A DNA stretch of 35,373 nt, from contig NQOH01000005.1 of the NCBI GenBank assembly GCA_003585735.1, positions 10,008 through 45,380 on the forward strand. Direction: 5' to 3'. A model generated the notes under the pieces. It made no database searches. It was not told the origin of the DNA and worked only from the letters and a program-made list of their open reading frames with translations. Origin of the DNA: Gardnerella kenyensis (lineage in GTDB: Bacteria; Actinomycetota; Actinomycetes; Actinomycetales; Bifidobacteriaceae). Below are positions 8,704 to 15,779 of this stretch, piece by piece. Each line of letters opens with the position of its first letter. Position 1 is the stretch's first letter. The position numbers and the translations under genes were made by a program.

Positions 8704-10038
8704 GTGACTGAAATCACCGCTCTAACTGATGAAGCATTGCAGGGTTTGCGTGAGGATTTTGAAGCAAATCCATTGAACCGTTTGGCTATGAATGGTGTGA
8801 CTGCTGCTGGAATTGATAAGTTTGCGCGTAACTATGATCGCGCGCGCTTGTTGCAGCGTCGTTTTTCCACGATTGTTGACAACGGCGACGCTACGCATCA
8901 GGATCGTTCTGGCCGTTGCTGGCTGTTTAGCTCGTTGAACGTGGCTCGTTTTATTGCGAAGAAGTCCCTCGGCTTGAAGGAGTTTGAGTTTTCGCAGAAC
9001 TATGCCATGTATTATGACAAGCTTGAGCGCGTGAACTATTTCTTGAAGGATGTTGCCGCTTTGGTGCGTGCAGGGGAGCCTTCGGATTCTCGCTTGATTC
9101 AGCATTTGTTGCATGATGTTATGGGCGATGGCGGCCAGTGGACCATGGCTATGAACGTGTACAAGAAGTATGGTGCTGTTCCTAAGGATTTGTTCCCGGA
9201 GACTGCTTCTTCTAAGAATACGGGCGCTATGAATACGCAGTTGCGTGCGCTTTTGCATACTGCTGTGGCTCATATGTATGCGAATGCTACTGAAATTGAT
9301 GAGATTATTGCGGATGCTACTGCTGCAGGCCATAGGATTTTGACGATTCACTTGGGTGAGCCGCCTAAGAGCTTTGATTGGGAGTGGACTGATAGCGACG
9401 GCAAGTTCCATCGTGACGGTGAGATTACGCCTGTTGAGTTCTGGAAGAAGTATGTGAATGCGGGCCTTGAGGATTACGTGTGCTTGGTTGATGATCCTCG
9501 CGCTGAGCATCCAAAGGGCAAGAAGATTGCTATTGAGCACTTGGGTAATGTTGCAGGCGGAGACGCAACCGAGTATTTGAACGTGCCAAACCAGTTTATG
9601 AAGGATTGCGTGCGTAAGATTTTGGTTGAGAAGGGCATTCCAGTTTGGTTTGGTGCTGACTGCCATCCTATGATGGATCGCGAGAATGGCGCTTGGGCTA
9701 CGGATTTGTTCGAGTATGGCCGAGTTTATGGCGTTGATTTTGATTTGGATAAGGAAGCGCGTGTGCGTTTTGCTGATTCTGCGATGAATCATGCTATGGC
9801 TTTTGCTGGTGTGGATGTTGCTGATGATGGCACGACTACTCGTCGTTGGCGCGTTGAGAACTCTTGGGGCACTGATATTGCGGATAAGGGTTACTTTACG
9901 ATGAGTGACGACTGGTTTACTGAGTACGTGTATGAAGTTGCGGTTCCAAAGAATATGCTTCCGGAAGAATATCGCAAGGCCCTAGAAGAGCCAGCAATTG
10001 TATTACCGGCATGGGATCCAATGGGCGCTTTGGCCTAG
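8704..10038 (+). CDS. pepC: aminopeptidase C (C1B cysteine peptidase, bleomycin hydrolase family)
   Basis: A 444-residue cytoplasmic cysteine aminopeptidase, normally a hexameric barrel that trims peptides from the N-terminus. The catalytic triad is visible as Cys72 (GRCWLF), His363 (MNHAM) and Asn386 (VENSWG). Length matches the family. GTG at 8704 follows AGGAAAGG. Codon use favours G/C-ending codons more than most neighbours, consistent with strong expression. The last four codons and the TAG stop lie inside the first hairpin of the array at 10025. The gene probably supplies amino acids from peptides in a host-associated, peptide-using organism. Confidence 0.96.
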   Translation: MTEITALTDEALQGLREDFEANPLNRLAMNGVTAAGIDKFARNYDRARLLQRRFSTIVDNGDATHQDRSGRCWLFSSLNVARFIAKKSLGLKEFEFSQNYAMYYDKLERVNYFLKDVAALVRAGEPSDSRLIQHLLHDVMGDGGQWTMAMNVYKKYGAVPKDLFPETASSKNTGAMNTQLRALLHTAVAHMYANATEIDEIIADATAAGHRILTIHLGEPPKSFDWEWTDSDGKFHRDGEITPVEFWKKYVNAGLEDYVCLVDDPRAEHPKGKKIAIEHLGNVAGGDATEYLNVPNQFMKDCVRKILVEKGIPVWFGADCHPMMDRENGAWATDLFEYGRVYGVDFDLDKEARVRFADSAMNHAMAFAGVDVADDGTTTRRWRVENSWGTDIADKGYFTMSDDWFTEYVYEVAVPKNMLPEEYRKALEEPAIVLPAWDPMGALA

Positions 10039-10075
10039 GCTAATTTCACAGGGAAATTAGCCTACTCCAAAGCGC
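10025..10075. repeat. array hairpin A, copy 1 (contains pepC stop)
   Basis: Outer arms GCGCTTTGG/CCAAAGCGC (9 bp), a 2x2 internal loop, inner arms TAGGCTAATTTC/GAAATTAGCCTA (12 bp), loop ACAGG. The pepC stop codon is 10036-10038, within this stem. An identical copy is at 10265-10315. Confidence 0.95.
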
Positions 10076-10123
10076 CGCGCTTGCTCAAAGTTGGAAGTCC
10101 AGTGGACTTCCAACGCAAGCGCG
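10076..10123. repeat. array hairpin B, copy 1
   Basis: Outer arms CGCGCTTGC/GCAAGCGCG, a 5-nt TCAAA bulge on the 5' side only, inner arms GTTGGAAGTCC/GGACTTCCAAC, loop AGT. It abuts hairpin A without spacer. Confidence 0.95.
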
Positions 10124-10124
10124 G

Positions 10125-10170
10125 CGGCTTGTGCCGGTAAACGGCACAAGCCGACCACACCAAATGTGGT
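10125..10170. repeat. array module C1-D1, copy 1
   Basis: C1 (10125-10153) has a 12-bp stem, CGGCTTGTGCCG with CGGCACAAGCCG, and a 5-nt loop. D1 (10154-10170) is ACCACA, loop CCAAA, TGTGGT. Confidence 0.93.
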
Positions 10171-10191
10171 GGACTCTCTGCGCGAGTTCGG

Positions 10192-10235
10192 CGGTGCGCG
10201 TTCTAAAAACGCGCACCGACCACACCAAGCGTGGT
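10192..10235. repeat. array module C2-D2, copy 1
   Basis: C2 (10192-10218) has an 11-bp stem, CGGTGCGCGTT with AACGCGCACCG, and loop CTAAA. D2 (10219-10235) is ACCAC...GTGGT with one mismatch near the loop, followed by a T-rich stretch that could act as a terminator. Confidence 0.93.
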
Positions 10236-10264
10236 TGTGTTTAGTTTTTTGTTGCGTTTCGTGT

Positions 10265-10315
10265 GCGCTTTGGCCTAGGCTAATTTCACAGGGAAATTAG
10301 CCTACTCCAAAGCGC
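10265..10315. repeat. array hairpin A, copy 2
   Basis: Identical in sequence to 10025-10075, including the bases that encode the end and stop of pepC, but here not in any gene. Confidence 0.95.
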
Positions 10316-10363
10316 CGCGCTTGCTCAAAGTTGAAAGCACGGTGTGCTTTCAACGCAAGCGCG
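10316..10363. repeat. array hairpin B, copy 2 (covarying arms)
   Basis: The outer arms and TCAAA bulge are unchanged from copy 1. The inner arms are GTTGAAAGCAC/GTGCTTTCAAC with loop GGT, so five arm positions differ from copy 1 and each is compensated on the other strand. Confidence 0.95.
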
Positions 10364-10364
10364 G

Positions 10365-10416
10365 CGGTGTTCGCGTCTTTATTTAAGACGCGAACACCGG
10401 CCACATCAAATGTGGT
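10365..10416. repeat. array module C1-D1, copy 2
   Basis: C1 (10365-10399) has a perfect 15-bp stem, CGGTGTTCGCGTCTT with AAGACGCGAACACCG, and loop TATTT. D1 (10400-10416) is GCCACA, loop TCAAA, TGTGGT. Confidence 0.93.
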
Positions 10417-10438
10417 TTTGCTTTCAACGCGAGTTCGG

Positions 10439-10490
10439 CGGTGTTTGCATCTTGAATAAAGATGCAAACACCGACCACACTCAATGTGGT
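10439..10490. repeat. array module C2-D2, copy 2
   Basis: C2 (10439-10473) has a perfect 15-bp stem, CGGTGTTTGCATCTT with AAGATGCAAACACCG, and loop GAATA. D2 (10474-10490) is ACCACA, loop CTCAA, TGTGGT. Confidence 0.93.
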
Positions 10491-10525
10491 AATTCCCACA
10501 GGTATCTCCATATGATACTGTGAAT

Positions 10526-10545
10526 ATGTTTAGAAGCATAAACAT
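10526..10545. promoter_or_regulatory. 7-bp palindrome in the upstream region of the first DAHP synthase
   Basis: ATGTTTA, a 6-nt gap, then TAAACAT, about 56 bp before the ATG. It could be an operator or a leader hairpin; no regulator is known from the sequence. Confidence 0.4.
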
Positions 10546-10600
10546 TTGTTTGTAATTAGTAGATATTGCTCGTATTGCTACTGTAAGAGGATTAATACGG

Positions 10601-11749
10601 ATGGAGAGTATTCATAACACTAGTAATAACGCATCTTGCGCTACTTTGCAGCTAGATAGTAGTGCTGTGTTTCCGGAAACAGTAGATGTGAATATTCGTC
10701 AGCTTGATCCTATTCCAGCTCCTCGCGAATTTATACAAACAATGCCAATTGCTCCTGAAATTAGTTCTTTAGTGTTAAAATCTCGCCAAGAAATTCGCGA
10801 TATTTTGCACGGCACAAGCGATCGTTTGCTCGTAATTGTAGGTCCTTGCTCTATTCACGACCCAAAGGCGGCTCATGAATATGCTCAAAAATTATCTGAA
10901 GTTGCTAAAGATTTAAGCGATCAGCTGATGATTGTGATGCGCGTTTACTTCGAAAAGCCGCGCACAACTGTTGGATGGAAGGGCTTAATTAACGATCCTG
11001 ATTTAGACGGCAGGTTTAATATTCGAAAAGGTATGGGTTTAGCTCGTTCAATTCTTTTGGATGTTTTGCAGCTTGGTCTGCCTACCGCTACGGAATGGCT
11101 TGATCCTATTACTCCGCAGTATTTATGCGATTTAGTTAGTTGGGGTGCAATCGGCGCTCGCAATACTGAATCTCAAGTTCATCGCGAGCTTGCCAGCGGT
11201 CTTTCTATGCCTGTTGGCTTTAAGAATGCTACGGATGGTTCTATTAAAGCAGCAGCTGATTCTTGTTACACGGCTAGTTTTGAGCATCATTTTCTTTCTA
11301 TTAATCTTGACGGTAGTGTTATTTCTGCCGAAACAAAAGGTAATCTCGATTGCCATATTGTGTTGCGTGGATCTAATAAAGGCCCTAATTATGATGCAGA
11401 ATCTGTAAAATCTGCGTTGCAAGCTCTTGATTCTTACGATAAACATGCCCAGCAAAGTATGTGCACTAAGGGCATTATTATTGACGCTGCTCACGGAAAT
11501 TGCGGCAAGAATGAAATTCGTGAAGCTCAAGTAGTTCAGAATATTGCAGAGCGCATAGCTAAGGGCGAGCGCGGAGTCTATGGCGTTATGATGGAAAGCT
11601 TCTTAAAGGGTGGACATCAAGCTCCTGCTCCTTTAAGCGAGCTTGAGTACGGAAAATCTATAACTGATTCTTGCATTTCTTGGAATTCTACTAAAGAATT
11701 GTTGTATACTTTAGCTCAAGCCGTTACGTCTAGGCGTAATTTAGCGTAA
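10601..11749 (+). CDS. 3-deoxy-7-phosphoheptulonate (DAHP) synthase, class I, copy 1
   Basis: A 382-residue enzyme that condenses phosphoenolpyruvate and erythrose 4-phosphate, the entry step of the shikimate pathway. AroF/G/H-type motifs are visible: IVGPCSIHDPKAAHEYA, MRVYFEKPRTTVGWKGLINDP, GAIGARNTESQ, GLSMPVGFKNATDGS and IIDAAHGNCGK, which carry the metal and PEP ligands. ATG at 10601 follows AGAGGA. It lies 24 bp before a close paralogue, so the two probably form an operon. Codon use is AT-rich (many TTA leucines), unlike the second copy. Feedback type (Phe, Tyr or Trp) cannot be decided here. Confidence 0.95.
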   Translation: MESIHNTSNNASCATLQLDSSAVFPETVDVNIRQLDPIPAPREFIQTMPIAPEISSLVLKSRQEIRDILHGTSDRLLVIVGPCSIHDPKAAHEYAQKLSEVAKDLSDQLMIVMRVYFEKPRTTVGWKGLINDPDLDGRFNIRKGMGLARSILLDVLQLGLPTATEWLDPITPQYLCDLVSWGAIGARNTESQVHRELASGLSMPVGFKNATDGSIKAAADSCYTASFEHHFLSINLDGSVISAETKGNLDCHIVLRGSNKGPNYDAESVKSALQALDSYDKHAQQSMCTKGIIIDAAHGNCGKNEIREAQVVQNIAERIAKGERGVYGVMMESFLKGGHQAPAPLSELEYGKSITDSCISWNSTKELLYTLAQAVTSRRNLA

Positions 11750-11773
11750 TTTATTTAGAATTGGGTGGGTTTT

Positions 11774-12952
11774 ATGCAAGCTCAAGATCAAAAAGATGCT
11801 CAGTCTGTACGTCGTGCTGTTGAGGAGGGGCGCAACCCTCTTAACTCTGCGAAGTTCCAGCGCTGGGAGGACCAGGTTGGTGTGGATCGCATTATCAACC
11901 GCCGCGTGCTTGAGCTTGAGCCGCTTCCAACTCCTGCTCAGGTGCTTGGCGAGTTGCCGTTGTCGCCGTATGCGCAGGATATTGTTGCTGAGTCTCGCGA
12001 TGAGATTCGTGGCTGTTTGAATGGCGACGATGATCGCTTGCTGGTTATTGTTGGCCCGTGTTCGGTGCATGATCCTAAGGCTGCTCTTGATTATGCGAGT
12101 CGTTTGGCCAAGTTGCGTTCGGAGCTTGAAGATGAGCTTCTTATTGTTATGCGCGTGTATTTTGAAAAGCCGCGCACGGCTCTTGGCTGGAAGGGTTTGA
12201 TTAACGACCCAGATATTGACGGAACGCATGATATTCATAAGGGTTTGCTTCTTGCGCGTAAGACTTTGCTCGGTGTGTTGGATACTGGTTTGGCTGCTGC
12301 TACTGAGTTTTTGGAGCCGACTAGCCCTCAGTTTATTGCGGATGCTGTGAGTTGGGGCGCGATTGGTGCGCGTAATACTGAGTCTCAGATTCATCGTCAG
12401 CTTGCTAGTGGTCTTTCTATGCCGGTTGGTTTTAAGAATGCTACTGATGGTTCTGTTTCTGCGGCTGTGAATGGTTGCTTGACTGCAAGCCAGCATCATA
12501 CGTTCTTTGGTATTGATCATCTTGGTCGCGCTTGTGCTGTGCAGACTCTTGGCAACCCGGATTGCCACGTGGTTTTGCGCGGTTCTAGTAAGGGCCCGAA
12601 TTATGATGCTGCGTCGGTTGCTTCTGCTGTTGCTTCGATTCGTTTGCGTTTGGGCACTGGTTGCGTGGCTTCTAACGGAGTGGTTGTGGATTGTTCGCAC
12701 GGTAATTCTGGCAAGGATGAGCATCGTCAGATTGAGGTTGTGCGCGAGATTGCGGATCGTTTGGCTGCTGGCGAGCAGGGCATTAAGGGCGTTATGATGG
12801 AAAGCTTCTTGCAGGGCGGAAGCCAGGATCCTGCTCCTTTGAGTGAGCTTGAATACGGCAAGTCTATTACGGATCGTTGTATTTCTTGGGAAGATACTGC
12901 CGATTTGCTAAGAACTTTAGCTAAATCTGTTGCAACACGCCGTAGAGATTAG
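11774..12952 (+). CDS. 3-deoxy-7-phosphoheptulonate (DAHP) synthase, class I, copy 2
   Basis: A 392-residue paralogue of the preceding gene with the same sequence landmarks (IVGPCSVHDPKAALDYA, RVYFEKPRTALGWKGLINDP, GAIGARNTESQ, GLSMPVGFKNATDG, VDCSHGNSGK) and a longer, charged N-terminus. ATG at 11774 is preferred over an in-frame GTG at 11765 because GGGTGGGT lies just ahead of it. Leucine is mostly TTG/CTT, and G/C-ending codons are commoner than in copy 1, which suggests higher expression or a separate history. Having two isozymes usually allows separate feedback control by different aromatic amino acids; that is inference. Confidence 0.95.
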   Translation: MQAQDQKDAQSVRRAVEEGRNPLNSAKFQRWEDQVGVDRIINRRVLELEPLPTPAQVLGELPLSPYAQDIVAESRDEIRGCLNGDDDRLLVIVGPCSVHDPKAALDYASRLAKLRSELEDELLIVMRVYFEKPRTALGWKGLINDPDIDGTHDIHKGLLLARKTLLGVLDTGLAAATEFLEPTSPQFIADAVSWGAIGARNTESQIHRQLASGLSMPVGFKNATDGSVSAAVNGCLTASQHHTFFGIDHLGRACAVQTLGNPDCHVVLRGSSKGPNYDAASVASAVASIRLRLGTGCVASNGVVVDCSHGNSGKDEHRQIEVVREIADRLAAGEQGIKGVMMESFLQGGSQDPAPLSELEYGKSITDRCISWEDTADLLRTLAKSVATRRRD

Positions 12953-13059
12953 AGATTGTAGTAATATAGTCCCAATTTACTTCTGCTCGGCTTATATTCC
13001 TTACTGTATTTGCCGCCTATTTTTTGCATTATATTTTGCGTACAAGGGAGTGTGTTGAA

Positions 13060-13551
13060 ATGTATAACAAAGACTTGAATAAAGCAAATAAAGCAGATAA
13101 ATCGAATAAAGGTTTTATGTGTAAGGCGCTACCAGTGGTGCGTTATGTGTTGTTTGCTTTGATTGCAACTGGTGTTATTTTGCTTGCTTTTGCGTGGTAT
13201 CGTGGCACGCATAGTGCTGGGTATACGCTTGTTGAGTTTTCTGCTTTGTGGTTTAGTGCTTTTATGCCGTTTGTAACTGGAATTGCTCTGCTTGTTTTTG
13301 CTCGCGGATGGCGTCGTATTGTTGGCACTTTAGTTTGTGTGTTGCTTATAGCTGGATATTTCGCTTTTCTTGCTTTGCAGGATCAAATTATTGCGTTTTT
13401 CAATGTTCCTGTTGTGAATCCTTGGTTTGATTTTACGTGCGGAGCATTGCTGAATATTGCTACTTTAACTTTTGTTATTATGACTTTAGTATGCGTGTTT
13501 TTGGTTAAGAATAACGATAAATGCGTAAGTAGCGAAGTGAAAAAAGGATGA
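13060..13551 (+). CDS. hypothetical four-helix membrane protein
   Basis: A 163-residue protein not recognised. After a Lys/Asn-rich N-terminus come four hydrophobic helices separated by short loops. ATG at 13060 is preferred over an in-frame upstream ATG at 13024, since AAGGGAG (13044-13050) precedes it. It ends 6 bp before the nucleosidase start, so the two are probably one transcript. No motif suggests a function. Confidence 0.7.
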   Translation: MYNKDLNKANKADKSNKGFMCKALPVVRYVLFALIATGVILLAFAWYRGTHSAGYTLVEFSALWFSAFMPFVTGIALLVFARGWRRIVGTLVCVLLIAGYFAFLALQDQIIAFFNVPVVNPWFDFTCGALLNIATLTFVIMTLVCVFLVKNNDKCVSSEVKKG

Positions 13552-13557
13552 TTCTTA

Positions 13558-14283
13558 ATGTCTAATACTGAAAAACTTGCGGAAACTGATATTACTAAAG
13601 TTGCTATTGTTGGCGCTTTAGAGGAGGAAGTTGCGCATATTGCTAGCGCGCTTGAAAACGTGACTCACGATAAGTCTGCAAGTCTTGACGTATCTTGCGG
13701 CACTCTTGATTCGGCGAATGGCAGCAAAATCGAAGTCGCAGCTACGGTTGGCGGAATGGGCTTAGTAAATGCTGCTGCAACTGTGCAATATCTTATTGAC
13801 GCATACAATCCTCAAGCCGTAATTTTTTCTGGAATTGCAGGAAATCTTAATAAAAATTTGCATACGAACGATGTTGTTCTTGGAAAAACTGTAAAATATC
13901 TCGATACTGATATGCGTTTAATTGGTCAGTGGAAGCCGTTTGCAAGTGAGTTTCATTCGGATGATTATCTTCTTAAAGTAGCTAGCAAAGTGCTTACTGA
14001 TATGAAAATCACGCATATTGCTGGAACAATTGCGTCCGGCGGATATTTCGTTGATTCGCCAGAAAAAGTTGCGGAAGTAATAGAAGCTACTAAAGCCGAT
14101 GCTGTAGAAATGGAAGGCGCGGCCGTGTTGCATGTGGCTGCTCGCAACGATGTTCCTGCGCTTATTGTGCGTGCAATGAGCGATAATGCAGACACAAAAT
14201 ACGAGGATTTTCACACTTTTGATATTTCCGAATATGCGGATACTGCTGCAAAAATTACTGTAAATATTCTTCGCAATTTATAG
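13558..14283 (+). CDS. mtnN: 5'-methylthioadenosine/S-adenosylhomocysteine nucleosidase
   Basis: A 241-residue enzyme that splits adenine from MTA and SAH, clearing SAM by-products and feeding methyl-cycle and autoinducer-2 precursor metabolism. Family landmarks are GALEEEV at residues 19-25 (Glu24 corresponds to the E. coli Glu12 position), VEMEGAAVLHVA (purine and ribose contacts), and RAMSDNAD with the catalytic Asp. ATG at 13558 follows AAAAGGA, which overlaps the end of the upstream membrane gene. The first 14 residues are an extra N-terminal tail compared with E. coli. Confidence 0.93.
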   Translation: MSNTEKLAETDITKVAIVGALEEEVAHIASALENVTHDKSASLDVSCGTLDSANGSKIEVAATVGGMGLVNAAATVQYLIDAYNPQAVIFSGIAGNLNKNLHTNDVVLGKTVKYLDTDMRLIGQWKPFASEFHSDDYLLKVASKVLTDMKITHIAGTIASGGYFVDSPEKVAEVIEATKADAVEMEGAAVLHVAARNDVPALIVRAMSDNADTKYEDFHTFDISEYADTAAKITVNILRNL

Positions 14284-14535
14284 CATTTCGACACGCTGAT
14301 GTGGTCGCCGACCCTCATTTTGCTTAAGTCGCGCAATCTCTAGCGCCAAATACCGCCATTTTTAGTACCCACTTTGTTTTTGCCGGTGCGGTTTAACCCA
14401 CCTATTTATGATGATTGCGTTAATAAAAAAAGATAGGGATTAATTAAAAGAATGCGCCCAATTCGCAAATATGGCTATAGGAACGCGAAAATGTGGTGGG
14501 GCGCAAGGCAATTCTTCGCGAAAGGAAAGAAGAAT

Positions 14536-15717
14536 ATGCGTAACAATATGAATAAGTCAAATATGAATAAATTTAATATGAATAAAAGCGCACTTAAGTT
14601 CCGTAGCATTGCTGCGGCAGTGCTCACTTTCGGCTTATGCGCAACTTGCGCTGCTTGCGGCGACAACGTTCCTGCAGACAACAACAACGCAACTGGCGCA
14701 CAGAATGCAAAAATTTCCGGAAACTTCCAAGGCTCTGGCGCTTCTTCGCAGCAGGTTGCAGTAGAAGCGTGGATTGCAGGATTTCAATCAAAAAACAACG
14801 GTGTAAAAATCGCTTATAATCCAACAGGCTCTGGCGCAGGAGTTACAACATTTATGACTGGTGCTACGGCTTGGGCTGGTTCGGACAAGCCTTTGAGTGA
14901 CGACGAGGTAGAAAAGTCAAAGTCGGTTTGCGCAAATGGCACTACAGCTTTCGACGTTCCAGTATACGTATCTCCAATCGCTGTAATCTTTAATCTAAAA
15001 GGCGTTTCGGATGCTGGAAAACACATAAATATGGACGCTTCTACAATTGCTAAAATTTTCGACGGCAAGATTACGCGCTGGAATGACGACGCAATTAAAT
15101 CGCAAAATCCTAAGCTAAAGCTTCCAGACACTCCAATTACGGTTGTTCACCGCTCCGATAAGTCCGGCACAACGCAGAACTTCTTAAGCTATGTGAAGGA
15201 TGCAGCTCCGGACGATTGGTCGCATGATCTTTCTGAAAACTGGCCAAATAGCGTCGGTCAAGGCGCAAAAGGCACTTCCGGTGTTGTGTCAACAGTTCGA
15301 ATGGCTGACGGTGCTATTGGCTACGCTGATTTTTCGCAAGTTGGAAAGCTCGGCACTGTTGCTGTGAAGGTGGGGGATACTTATAATGAGATTTCTCCTG
15401 AAGCAGCTTCGCAAACTTTGGCTGATTCCGAGATTGATTCTGATATTTCGGCAAAATATCCTAACCGCGTTGTTATGAAAATTAATCATAATACGCAAAC
15501 TAAGGGCGCTTATCCGATTGTGCTGGTTTCTTACGATATTTCTTGCCCGGTTTATAAGGATTCGGGAACTGCTCAGTTTGTGAAGTCTTGGCTTAGCTAC
15601 GTAACTAGCGCAGAAGGTCAGAATGCTGCTTCCTCTGCTGCTGGAACGGCTCCGCTTCCGCAAAATTTGGTTGGCAAAATTAACAAGTCAATTAATACAA
15701 TAAAAATCGGAAAGTAA
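14536..15717 (+). CDS. pstS: phosphate ABC transporter substrate-binding lipoprotein
   Basis: A 393-residue extracytoplasmic phosphate receptor. A basic Asn/Lys/Met-rich N-terminus is followed by a hydrophobic stretch and TCAAC-GD, a plausible lipobox with Cys41, so it is probably membrane anchored by lipid. Phosphate-site signatures include GSGAGVTTFMTG, AGSDKPLSDDE, RSDKSGTTQNF and DGAIGYADFSQ. ATG at 14536 is chosen because AAAGGAAAG lies directly before it; an open in-frame extension reaches 14452. It is the first gene of pstSCAB. The preceding spacer (14284-14535) has a GTTTAACCC-like stretch near 14391 that could hold a phosphate-response site, but this is weak. Confidence 0.95.
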   Translation: MRNNMNKSNMNKFNMNKSALKFRSIAAAVLTFGLCATCAACGDNVPADNNNATGAQNAKISGNFQGSGASSQQVAVEAWIAGFQSKNNGVKIAYNPTGSGAGVTTFMTGATAWAGSDKPLSDDEVEKSKSVCANGTTAFDVPVYVSPIAVIFNLKGVSDAGKHINMDASTIAKIFDGKITRWNDDAIKSQNPKLKLPDTPITVVHRSDKSGTTQNFLSYVKDAAPDDWSHDLSENWPNSVGQGAKGTSGVVSTVRMADGAIGYADFSQVGKLGTVAVKVGDTYNEISPEAASQTLADSEIDSDISAKYPNRVVMKINHNTQTKGAYPIVLVSYDISCPVYKDSGTAQFVKSWLSYVTSAEGQNAASSAAGTAPLPQNLVGKINKSINTIKIGK

Positions 15718-15740
15718 AAATAAAAAGTAAAAACTTTTCG

Positions 15741-15767
15741 TAACTGATATTATAAAAATATTAGTTA
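15741..15767 (+). promoter_or_regulatory. stem-loop between pstS and pstC
   Basis: TAACTGATATT pairs with AATATTAGTTA (11 bp, one G-U) around a 5-nt ATAAA loop, immediately before the pstC AAGGAG sequence. It could protect the pstS 3' end or reduce pstC translation, giving more receptor than permease. Confidence 0.6.
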
Positions 15768-15779
15768 AAAGGAGCATGA

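Larger units (their letters stand above)
10025..10490. repeat. array of nested hairpins in two 240-bp copies
   Basis: The spacer between pepC and the first DAHP synthase has no gene but is packed with inverted repeats. Copy 1 starts at 10025 and copy 2 at 10265. Their first 69 bp are identical (10025-10093 and 10265-10333). Each copy holds hairpin A, hairpin B, then two modules of a long stem (C) and a short ACCACA-loop-TGTGGT stem (D). C and B arm sequences differ between copies, yet both arms of each hairpin changed together. This is direct observation; the function is unknown. A short T-rich stretch at 10236-10252 could end pepC transcription. Confidence 0.95.

Noticed and set aside
8722..9792. 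356-residue minus-strand ORF across pepC
   Set aside because: pepC is certain from its catalytic triad; the reverse frame has no ribosome-binding site or recognisable motif.
10091..10300. 69-residue ORF inside the hairpin array
   Set aside because: It runs through the inverted repeats with no ribosome-binding site, and copy 2 does not preserve the frame.
10025..10490. CRISPR array or integron attC cluster
   Set aside because: There are no regularly spaced unique spacers, no cas genes and no integrase. The symmetric, near-perfect stems also differ from attC sites.
11741..12724. 327-residue minus-strand ORF across the second DAHP synthase
   Set aside because: Shadow of a well-supported gene with all family motifs.
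14391..14425. Pho box ahead of pstS
   Set aside because: A GTTTAACCC-like stretch exists, but the second direct repeat is too weak to call.
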